From Terriglobia bacterium (GTDB lineage Bacteria > Acidobacteriota > Terriglobia > Bryobacterales > Bryobacteraceae): DNA of 64,000 nucleotides. Of the stretch, positions 17,357-24,444 are shown piece by piece (the first letter of the stretch is position 1; each line of letters begins with the position of its first letter). The stretch covers positions 124,001 through 188,000 of the forward strand of contig JAIQFE010000004.1 of NCBI GenBank assembly GCA_020073445.1, given 5' to 3'. The position numbers and the translations under genes are program-made. The notes beneath the pieces were generated by a model that was not told the origin of the DNA, ran no database searches, and was given only the letters and a program-made list of their open reading frames with translations.

Positions 17357-18280
17357 TCAATGCCAGATCAAAACGCCGGATGCAGTGGACGCGCCGAATC
17401 CGGCGACGCGATCGAGAATGCTCATCGTGTTCCGCCGCGACTTGTTGTCCGGAACGTAGAGAATGTCGCCGACTTCGAGCGGTACATCCGGGCTCTTGCG
17501 CTCCATGATCTTGGCCAGCTCGATCGGGATTTCCTGCGGCGTCTCGCCTTCCCGCCGCCGCACAATATAGCCGACCTTTTGCGAAAACGGCATCAACCCT
17601 TCGCTCAATGCGATCATTTTAAGCACCGTCTTGTCGGCGGGATCGCGAATTGGAAATGCGCCCGGTTTGCGGATGTTCCCCAGGACGAAGATCTTATCGG
17701 CGACCGGCACGCGAACCTCTTCGTTGCCCAGGAGCCGCAAATTCAGCGCGGGATCGGTACCATCCATCAGCCGCTTCACGGCGATGTGGTGAACGACATC
17801 GCTCTGCGTCACCAGGATTTCCGGTCCGGCGTCGTCGGTGAATCCTTCCGCCCTCGATAACGCATCGAGCAGCGTCACCGTACCGTCGGACTGAAATGTA
17901 ACCGGTTTACGCACCGCTCCCATCACCGAAATCGGCCGGCTGTGATACTCCACCACCGTAATCTTCACCACGGGATCGACCAGGATCTCACCGGACTTAA
18001 GTGCGTTGGCCAGCTCGATTTCAAGTTCGCGCGGCATCAGTCCGGCGGCCTTGACGCCTTCCGCGAGCAGGGGCAAACGAATCACGCCATCCGGATCGAC
18101 GCGAACCGTACGGGTCAGCTCGGGCGCATCGTAGACCGAAACCGCCACCAAATCACCAGAATGGAGTTTCAAGGCGGGCAGGTTCGCGTTCCCCACTTCT
18201 TCCATCAGCGATGGCCGAACTTGTGCATTCACAAGCCCAAACGCAATCGCTGATACCGCGAACAACAAGATCCTTCTCAT
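17357..18280 (-). CDS. Polysaccharide export protein (Wza-like, SLBB)
   Basis: A 307-residue secreted protein with an N-terminal signal sequence, a poly-export domain (LHSGDLVAVSVYDAPELTRTVRVDPDGVIRLPLLAEGVKAAG... region) and at least two SLBB-type repeats (ISVMGAVRKPV and IFVLGNIRKPGAFPI). Forms the outer-membrane/periplasmic channel that partners the Wzc-like kinase. No lipobox cysteine is visible, unlike E. coli Wza. Confidence 0.9.
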   Translation of the reverse strand: MRRILLFAVSAIAFGLVNAQVRPSLMEEVGNANLPALKLHSGDLVAVSVYDAPELTRTVRVDPDGVIRLPLLAEGVKAAGLMPRELEIELANALKSGEILVDPVVKITVVEYHSRPISVMGAVRKPVTFQSDGTVTLLDALSRAEGFTDDAGPEILVTQSDVVHHIAVKRLMDGTDPALNLRLLGNEEVRVPVADKIFVLGNIRKPGAFPIRDPADKTVLKMIALSEGLMPFSQKVGYIVRRREGETPQEIPIELAKIMERKSPDVPLEVGDILYVPDNKSRRNTMSILDRVAGFGASTASGVLIWH

Positions 18281-18495
18281 GATTCCTTCTCTAGAAGTTC
18301 CGCGATCCGGGCAACACTCGACTTCAATTCCAGAATTTGCTGATCCAGCGCCGGCTCGGACAGCGATCGCAGCAGTTTCGTCCGCGCGAAGTCCGACAGG
18401 CTCCGCGCTCCGCTGGAGGCGGTTTGCAGCGCCTGATATTCATCTTGAGTGAGCCGGAATATCAGAACTTTGTTTCTAGGTTTCGTAACTGCCAC
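18277..18495 (-). CDS. Small ribbon-helix-helix-like protein
   Basis: A 72-residue protein: VLIFRLTQDEYQALQ strand-helix, then SLSDFARTKLLRSL and a C-terminal coiled coil. The pattern looks like a ribbon-helix-helix DNA-binding protein with an oligomerisation helix. It overlaps the export gene by 4 bases and follows the antiterminator gene by 6, so it belongs to the operon; a regulatory role is inferred. Confidence 0.6.
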   Translation of the reverse strand: MAVTKPRNKVLIFRLTQDEYQALQTASSGARSLSDFARTKLLRSLSEPALDQQILELKSSVARIAELLEKES

Positions 18496-18501
18496 GTTGG
18501 T

Positions 18502-19008
18502 TCAAGCCCAAGTCAGAATTTCTGGTGCGATCATGTCGCGGTCGACTTCCACTGCGATCGATCTCTGCAACGCGGAGACGCTGACGACGACTCTCCATCC
18601 CGCTGATTCGCGAGCTAATGTTCCTTCCATCCCTGCGAGAACGCCCTTTTCAATCCGCACGCGCTGGCCCGCTCTTAGGTACGGCCACGGTCCCAACGGC
18701 AGTTCGGAGCTAACAGCCCGCTGAAGGGAGGCGATCTCGTGGTCCGGAATGAGCGCCGGGGTACGGTTAAAGCTGAGAACTCTTTCGACGCCAGCCTGAC
18801 GCATCACTGCCATGCGTTCCGCGAAGGTGGATCGGCAGAAGACGTAGCCGGGAATCAGGTTCTGTTCTAGAATCTTGATGCGGTCGGCCCACCGGCGCCG
18901 CACTCCGTGCCAGGCCACGAAGGATTCCAGGCCAATGTTAGCGAGGCCCTTCTGGACGCGTCGTTCCGCACGTGGCCGCACTACTAAAGCAACCCAATCT
19001 GAATTCAT
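18502..19008 (-). CDS. NusG-like transcription antiterminator (UpxY/RfaH type)
   Basis: A 168-residue NusG paralogue: N-terminal NGN domain (WVALVVRPRAERRVQKGL, NLIPGYVFCRS) and a C-terminal KOW (RAGQRVRIEKGVLAGMEGTLARE). Specialised NusG proteins at the head of capsule operons let RNA polymerase read through long operons. I start it at ATG 19008 (MNSDWVALVV), since the domain begins there; a GTG at 19086 would add 26 unrelated residues. First gene of the operon and divergent from nothing nearby; a promoter lies about 110 bases upstream. Confidence 0.85.
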   Translation of the reverse strand: MNSDWVALVVRPRAERRVQKGLANIGLESFVAWHGVRRRWADRIKILEQNLIPGYVFCRSTFAERMAVMRQAGVERVLSFNRTPALIPDHEIASLQRAVSSELPLGPWPYLRAGQRVRIEKGVLAGMEGTLARESAGWRVVVSVSALQRSIAVEVDRDMIAPEILTWA

Positions 19009-19119
19009 TTCGGAACCGTCTTGGACAACCAGGGGAGGAAAAAAGACAGAGCTTCCGCTATGAAGAGTTACAGGGAACTCCACCACAGAGGACTCCGGGG
19101 GAGGAGATTACTGAGTAGT

Positions 19120-19145
19120 GTTATACAAATCGAATGCACTGTCAA
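19120..19145 (-). promoter_or_regulatory. Probable promoter of exopolysaccharide operon
   Basis: On the minus strand a perfect TTGACA (19140-19145) is followed 14 bases later by TATAAC (19120-19125); TAACAC shifted by two would give 16-base spacing. The transcript would carry a leader of ~105 bases before the antiterminator ATG, a plausible place for recruitment of the NusG-like protein. Confidence 0.5.
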
Positions 19146-19168
19146 GACGAACAGACGGCGCAGACGAT

Positions 19169-20602
19169 TTAACGCGCTGGTTCTTGCGTTGGCGCTGCGG
19201 CTGGAGTTTGTCCACGACCCCCGCGACCGGCATCGCGGCTGGGACGATCATTGGACTTGGCGCCAGGAGCGCCCGGCTTAGCGCCTTTCGCGACCAGGTA
19301 ATCGACCACTGACTGGAATCGCAGGGCCTTGGCGGCATCCAGCGCCGTGCGCCCGTCGGTATTGACGAAATTCAGGTCGGCTCCCAGCTCGACAGCCAGC
19401 TTCACGCTTTCCAGGGTGAGAGCTTCACGATCCAGGCGCTCCACTTCGACCCACGGACTCACACGCAGCATTCCCAACGCGGCCATCACTGTGTTGACGT
19501 TTTCCTTGCGTGGCACTCCACCAAATCCTTGTTCGCCGACCCAATCCGCGTGATGCACAAACTTCGGATCGGCGCCGGCCTTGACCAGAAGACGCATGAC
19601 GTTGGGTTCGGTGAAACGGGCAGCCATCCAGAACGGCGTCGCGCCTACCAGCTGCGGGTCGAAATGGAAATCGTCCGATGACCGGCGAGTCGGCGTGAAC
19701 GTCTTCAGGGGAAAGTTCGGATCCGCATGGTGATCGAGCAGAGCGGCTACGACTTTCTCGTCGCGACGCTCAATAGCTTCGTGCAAAGCGGTAAATCCGT
19801 TGGACGCAAGGTTAGGATCGGCGCCCTTATCGAGCAAAAACAACACCAGATCGCTGAAGCCCGAGTGCTCCGCGAGGGTTGTCGCGCTGACGCCCCACGC
19901 GTCCGTATCGTTGACGTTCGCTCCGGCGGCCACTAGGAGTTTCGCCGATTCAAGATCGCCCACGCGCGCCGCGAACATCAGCGCCGTCTCGCCACCATGA
20001 GGAATCGTTAGGTTGTAGGGGAGATAACCGTGCGGCGGCACCGCCATCACTTCGTTATAGACATCCGAGCGAGCCTTGAGATCGGCGCCATGTGCGAGCA
20101 ACACCTTGACCACCGCGGGATGCTGCTGCGAAACGGCCCACATCAGAGCCGTTTGCCCGCGCGTGCCGTGCACATTAGGATTTCCGCCCTTAGCGAGCAA
20201 CTCTTCAACAACTGTTGGATATCCTGAACGCGCCGCCACCATCACCGGCGTTTCGCCCGCCAGCAGCGCGAGGTTGGGATTCGCGCCGGCATCCAAGAGC
20301 CGCTTGACGATCGCGACGCTTCCGTTTTGGCTCGCGTTCCATAAAGGCGTCGCACCCAGGTCGTTCGCCGCGTTGGCCTTCGCGCCGGCTTTCAGTAGTA
20401 AGTCCACGCTTTCGAGATCGTCGCGGTAGGCCGCCCAATGCAGAGCCGTGGTGCCGTCCGGCTCGGCGGCATTCACGTCGATCTTTTTCTGAATGAGCGA
20501 CCGGATGGTTTCTTTGTCGCTGCGCTTGGCGGCATCCACCAACGGCCGGCCGGCATCAGCACCGAACAACGATACCGCAAGCAAAAGCGGGATCAGTCGC
20601 AT
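19169..20602 (-). CDS. Secreted ankyrin-repeat protein
   Basis: A 477-residue protein with signal peptide (MRLIPLLLAVSLFGADAG) and at least nine ankyrin repeats from ~20 to 440, for example DGTTALHWAAYRDDLESVDLLLKAGA and GETPVMVAARSGYPTVVEELL. C-terminal ~35 residues are Gly/Pro/Ala-rich. It follows the DUF1552 gene by 3 bases; ankyrin proteins often accompany DUF1592/DUF1552 genes in Acidobacteria and Planctomycetes. Role unknown; periplasmic protein binding is likely. Confidence 0.88.
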   Translation of the reverse strand: MRLIPLLLAVSLFGADAGRPLVDAAKRSDKETIRSLIQKKIDVNAAEPDGTTALHWAAYRDDLESVDLLLKAGAKANAANDLGATPLWNASQNGSVAIVKRLLDAGANPNLALLAGETPVMVAARSGYPTVVEELLAKGGNPNVHGTRGQTALMWAVSQQHPAVVKVLLAHGADLKARSDVYNEVMAVPPHGYLPYNLTIPHGGETALMFAARVGDLESAKLLVAAGANVNDTDAWGVSATTLAEHSGFSDLVLFLLDKGADPNLASNGFTALHEAIERRDEKVVAALLDHHADPNFPLKTFTPTRRSSDDFHFDPQLVGATPFWMAARFTEPNVMRLLVKAGADPKFVHHADWVGEQGFGGVPRKENVNTVMAALGMLRVSPWVEVERLDREALTLESVKLAVELGADLNFVNTDGRTALDAAKALRFQSVVDYLVAKGAKPGAPGAKSNDRPSRDAGRGGRGQTPAAAPTQEPAR

Positions 20603-20605
20603 GTT

Positions 20606-21931
20606 CTAGACCTCGGGAAGCGTATCGATCGGAAGCTTGCCGTTGCTGCCGCCGACCTTCTCCACCGGGTAATCCATCTTGTCCATGATGGTCATCAAAA
20701 GGTTGGCTTGCGAAGGCTTGTTGGCGAACTTCAAGTGGCGGCCGCCTTTGATCTTGCCGGAACTGCCGCCCACCAGCATTTGGGGCAGGTTGTCGCCTGA
20801 ATGCCCGTTGCTGTTGGAGAGGCCCGCACCGTAGAGAATCGTCATGTGATCCAGCAGCGAGCCGTCGCCGTCTGGCGTCGCTTTCAGCTTGGCCAGATAT
20901 TGCGAGAACAATTTCGCGTGATACGTGTTGATCTTCGACATCTTCTCGATCAACTCGGGAATATTGTTGTGATGGGAGAGCGGATGGTGCGCTTCCGGCA
21001 CGCCGATCTGCGGATAAGGCCGCGGGCTCTGCTCCTTGCTGATCATGAACGAAATCACGCGGGTGAGATCCGACTGGAGCGCCAGCACCTTCAAATCCAT
21101 CATCAGAGCCAGGTGATCCTCGAACACCGGCGGCGCGCCCAGCGGCTGGTCGAAAGCGGGCAGCTCGATATTGCTCTGCCGCTCCGCCATCTGGATACGG
21201 CGCTCGACGTCGCGAACCGCGTCAGTGTACTCGTTCATCTTGACCTGATCCTGCGGACCGAGCTCTTGTTTGAGGCTCGCGAGCTTCCCGTTGACCGAGT
21301 CCAGAATGCTCTTGTGCTGCTGCAGGCGCTTCGCGCGCGCAACGCGATCCGTGCTGCCGGTATCGCCGAAGAGCTTCTCGAAAATCGTGCGAGGATTCCA
21401 GTCCATCGGCAGAGGCTGCGTCGGACTCTTCCAACACAGCGTGTCGAGATAGGCGCAGCTCAAGTTGCCGGTGCAGGCGCCCGCATTGGCGGGCTGGTCC
21501 ATGCAGATTTCAAGCGTCGCGAGTTGCGTTTCCTTGGCGAAGTGCTGGCCCAGCATCTGGTCAATCGAGACATCGGCGATGATTTCGATTTCGTTTCTGC
21601 CGCCGCGCGGCGTGCCGGTGAGAAACGATCCCGATGCCCCGGCATGGATATAGTTCCAGCTTGCCTTGATACCCGAAAAAACCAGCATCTGGTCCTTGTA
21701 CGGGGCCAGCGGCTCCATGATGGAATTTAGCTCGAGTGCGGTGCCGTCGCCCTTGGGAGTCCAATATTCCATGGCCATGCCGTTCGGCACGTAGAAGGCC
21801 TGGAAACGGTGCGCGGGCGTCGTAGCTGCGCGCATCGGAGGAAGCATGGCGTCCAGGAACGGCAGCGCCAGAGTGGTGCCAATTCCCTTCAGGACCGTGC
21901 GACGAGGCAGAGACTTGGTCAGGAAGGCCAT
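20606..21931 (-). CDS. DUF1552 domain secreted protein
   Basis: A 441-residue protein with a twin-arginine signal (LPRRTVLKGIGTTLALPFLDAM), followed by the DUF1552 fold: YVPNGMAMEYWTPKG, ITHAG-like HAGASGSFLTG, and LPQMLVGG near the end. Family function is unknown; it usually pairs with DUF1592 cytochrome-type genes and is thought periplasmic. A GGAGAAGGA-type Shine-Dalgarno precedes the ATG. Here the partner lies 2.5 kb upstream with HicAB and two small genes in between. Confidence 0.88.
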   Translation of the reverse strand: MAFLTKSLPRRTVLKGIGTTLALPFLDAMLPPMRAATTPAHRFQAFYVPNGMAMEYWTPKGDGTALELNSIMEPLAPYKDQMLVFSGIKASWNYIHAGASGSFLTGTPRGGRNEIEIIADVSIDQMLGQHFAKETQLATLEICMDQPANAGACTGNLSCAYLDTLCWKSPTQPLPMDWNPRTIFEKLFGDTGSTDRVARAKRLQQHKSILDSVNGKLASLKQELGPQDQVKMNEYTDAVRDVERRIQMAERQSNIELPAFDQPLGAPPVFEDHLALMMDLKVLALQSDLTRVISFMISKEQSPRPYPQIGVPEAHHPLSHHNNIPELIEKMSKINTYHAKLFSQYLAKLKATPDGDGSLLDHMTILYGAGLSNSNGHSGDNLPQMLVGGSSGKIKGGRHLKFANKPSQANLLMTIMDKMDYPVEKVGGSNGKLPIDTLPEV

Positions 21932-22235
21932 GGTGTCCTTCTCCTTAGCCCTTTCATTTTAGCCCAGTTACCGAGTTCGTGGGCTGCGGGGTTGTCTGGG
22001 CAGAATGAACTCTAGGCCATGTGAAATTGTTGCTCGAAACTCTCAACGGCAAGCTGCGAATGGAAGCCGGAGACGGCTGCCAAGTTAAGGCAGCGCCTGA
22101 ATCGGCTTCGCGGATCAGGAACTATTGTATCTATCGCGTTCCCGTGCCGTCGAGCAAGAGGTTCTGGACACGCTGAATAACTCCGCAACCCGTGGCCCCT
22201 GATAACCCTGGTTGAAAACGAAGGCGCAAGGACAG
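21932..22235. other. Gap without a supported gene
   Basis: About 300 bases. A 51-codon rightward frame opens at a GTG at 22021 (MKLLLETLNGKL), but it has no good ribosome site and no recognisable motif. No promoter or terminator could be assigned. Confidence 0.3.
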
Positions 22236-22466
22236 CTAATTACGAGACCTACTTCCGCGAGTTCTCCCGCGGCGCGGTTTCGATCCTCTGTCTAATTCTG
22301 GCTTGCTGCGGAGTTTGCTCGCGACGTAAGAATAGCAGTCTGCAAGATTGAAAGTTGCTTCATTCCTACATTGATCGATAAGCCGCTCGACTTCTTGTAG
22401 TCGGTGGGGGTTTTGCCTCAAAAACTCAGACTTCATCTCATCTAGACTCTGGGCAATCGGTCTCAT
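22236..22466 (-). CDS. Small helical hypothetical protein
   Basis: A 76-residue protein, helical with QSLDEMKSEFLRQNPHRLQEVERLIDQC, ending in an Arg/Gly/Ser-rich tail. Its start overlaps the preceding gene's stop by 4 bases (ATGA), so the two are probably translated together. No family recognised. Confidence 0.5.
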   Translation of the reverse strand: MRPIAQSLDEMKSEFLRQNPHRLQEVERLIDQCRNEATFNLADCYSYVASKLRSKPELDRGSKPRRGRTRGSRSRN

Positions 22467-22903
22467 CGCTTAGGCACCTCCTCCGGATGTTTCCGGAAAT
22501 ATTCTTGAGCTCTTTGTTTGTATGTTGGATCGAGTTTGAACATAACCTCGGATAGCGCGGCGCCCATCTGGCCCATGGCGGCTGGGCGTTCGTCTTCTCG
22601 CCAACCGCCCGCGTAGGGGAGTTCGATCTTTTCCGTTCGTGCGCCGATCTTGCCAATGACCGTGAGCTTGGCTCTGCTTTGGGGGTCGCCGGGACCGACA
22701 AGACGGATTTCGTTCTCGATCTGAAGCTGGGCGGTGCCACAGGGACGAATCAACCGGTATCCAAGATCAGCCCAATGCTTTCTATCAGAATCGTAAGCGG
22801 CATCGCCCAGATCGACTTCCGAACCGGAGATGTATAGGCTCGCACGGACGCAAATTGACGTGAAGGGCAGGGGTTTGGCTTGTTGGGCCTCAACCCGACT
22901 CAC
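22463..22903 (-). CDS. Hypothetical protein, possibly N-terminally truncated
   Basis: A 146-residue beta-rich protein (YRLIRPCGTAQLQIENEIRLVG) without signal peptide, starting at a GTG that lacks a good ribosome site. The abrupt start suggests a trimmed secreted protein or a missed upstream portion. It forms a pair with the 76-residue gene. Family not recognised. Confidence 0.5.
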   Translation of the reverse strand: MSRVEAQQAKPLPFTSICVRASLYISGSEVDLGDAAYDSDRKHWADLGYRLIRPCGTAQLQIENEIRLVGPGDPQSRAKLTVIGKIGARTEKIELPYAGGWREDERPAAMGQMGAALSEVMFKLDPTYKQRAQEYFRKHPEEVPKR

Positions 22904-23135
22904 ATAGGCGAGCTAGATCAATTGAATCGCCGTTCTCAGGAGCGACGTGCATCGGCGCATTTGGAACAAGCCTATCGCCAAGGAATCCCGACCGCAACTT
23001 CGGAACAGGACCTCAGATCGTTGCAGCATCCGGCGTGCCCAGCGACGTGCCACCGTACGCGGTTCTTCCACGGTAGTTGATCACAATCGATACGTCGGCC
23101 AGCCGAGGGGACGAAGTTCTTTGGCCATCGCGCAC

Positions 23136-23372
23136 TCAGAGTAATTCGATGAGGGATTCAACCGTTATCGACCTCATTTGAGCAACCTCAGCGAGAATTC
23201 CATGGAGTGTTCCCGTCTTCAACGGCTTATGCAAGGGTACGGTGATGGCGTGGACGGGCGGACTATCGTGCCGCAGTCTGATGTGGCTTCCTTTTTGGCG
23301 GACCACACGATAACCGAGCTGCTCCAGCGCACGAATGACACGTTCTGCTGGAACTCCCCTTGGGAGCTTCAC
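23136..23372 (-). CDS. hicA: HicA-family mRNA interferase toxin
   Basis: A 78-residue HicA: RVIRALEQLGYRVVRQKGSHIRLRH, with the GSH catalytic His of the double-stranded RNA-binding fold, then ITVPLHKPLKTGTLHGIL. HicA cleaves mRNA until bound by HicB. Full family length. Overlaps the antitoxin gene by 4 bases; antitoxin first, which differs from the classical hicA-hicB order of E. coli but is common. Confidence 0.88.
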   Translation of the reverse strand: MKLPRGVPAERVIRALEQLGYRVVRQKGSHIRLRHDSPPVHAITVPLHKPLKTGTLHGILAEVAQMRSITVESLIELL

Positions 23373-23584
23373 GCGGCTTCGACTGGGATCAGCTCGTCCT
23401 TCACGTAGTGGAGCTGGATGATGCTGGGATGTGTAGTCGCATCTTCAAAGTGCAGGGATGTCGCCTCGACAACATTGGCTCGGAGCTCCTCCCACGTGTC
23501 GGCTTGGGTGAAAATGGCATGACCCAGCGCGCGAGCGCAATAGCCACCTTCCTCCGCGTCACGAACTTCGAAGATCAGCTCCAT
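23369..23584 (-). CDS. hicB: HicB-like antitoxin
   Basis: A 71-residue partial RNase H-fold antitoxin: FEVRDAEEGGYCARALGHAIFTQADTWEELRANV, the HicB core. It lacks the usual C-terminal ribbon-helix-helix DNA-binding domain, so autoregulation may be absent or indirect. Pairs with hicA by a 4-base overlap. Confidence 0.85.
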   Translation of the reverse strand: MELIFEVRDAEEGGYCARALGHAIFTQADTWEELRANVVEATSLHFEDATTHPSIIQLHYVKDELIPVEAA

Positions 23585-23603
23585 GCCCCTAGAATACCTG
23601 AGG

Positions 23604-24443
23604 TTACTTCCCCTTCATGTGCTGCATGCTCTTCTCGTTCTCCGCGCAGATTTCATCCACTAGCTCGGTATCGAGAACGATGGTCTGCCGGAACTTCACC
23701 GTCCACGGCTTGGTGTAAGCTTTCGGATCGTCCACCGTCACTTCGATTTCCAGATGCCCGAAATCCGGCCGCCGGAACCGCTCGGTCACCTTCGCCGCGC
23801 TGGTTAGAGGATCGCCGCGCATGTCCAGCCACAGATCGTCGCGGTATCCGATGGTCTGGACCACCAGTGTGTCGCCTTCCCACTTGCCGGAAGAGTAGCC
23901 GTTCCACGAGGGCTGTGGATCCTCCGGCAGCGGACGCGCATCCGTGAAGATCTGCCGATAGTTGGCGTTGAATTCATCCAGAATCACGATCAGTCCCGGA
24001 GTCTGGACGAACTTCTGAATGTGCGGCAATCCGTAAGCCCGCGGGAAAGTCGAAGGCAGGCATTTTGAATGCGGGTCCTGCGTCCCAGCCGTCGCGGCCC
24101 GCTCCTTCATCAGAGCAGCGGCCCATGGCGTATACGGGAGGCCTCCTGGCAGACCGTCCGCGATGTTCCCAGCCTGCCTGGGGAGCCCGAGACTCACATC
24201 TCCGATTCCCAGACCTTTTTCGATGCACTCGCCGCTCTCGCCCTTAATATCGGGCGGGCATGAACCTTCATTGCCGATGTTGAACCACATTCCCGTGAGG
24301 TCAGGTTTGCGATCGGCAGTTCGCGGCGCGGGTGCGGCGAGGTTAGGTTTCCCGTCGCGGGTCTTAGGGACACCCGCAGTCGGATAATGCAGCCATTGGG
24401 CGGATAGCGACGACGCAAGAAGTATCGGGATGAGAAGTTTCAA
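23604..24443 (-). CDS. Secreted 'DGKPNL' family protein, copy 1
   Basis: A 279-residue protein with signal peptide (MKLLIPILLASSLSAQW). Shared family motifs: TRDGKPNLAAPAPRTADRKPDLTGMW, a CLP segment, then WNGYSSGKWEGDTLVVQTIGYRD, ERFRRPDFGHLEIEVTVDDPKAYTKPW. Paralogues lie at 29933 and 31422. No catalytic motif known to me. It starts 1 base after the DUF1592 gene ends, so the two are likely co-expressed. Confidence 0.72.
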   Translation of the reverse strand: MKLLIPILLASSLSAQWLHYPTAGVPKTRDGKPNLAAPAPRTADRKPDLTGMWFNIGNEGSCPPDIKGESGECIEKGLGIGDVSLGLPRQAGNIADGLPGGLPYTPWAAALMKERAATAGTQDPHSKCLPSTFPRAYGLPHIQKFVQTPGLIVILDEFNANYRQIFTDARPLPEDPQPSWNGYSSGKWEGDTLVVQTIGYRDDLWLDMRGDPLTSAAKVTERFRRPDFGHLEIEVTVDDPKAYTKPWTVKFRQTIVLDTELVDEICAENEKSMQHMKGK

Positions 24444-24444
24444 C

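Noticed and set aside
22021-22176. 51-codon rightward frame in the gap after DUF1552
   Set aside because: No ribosome site or motif; listed only as a gap note.
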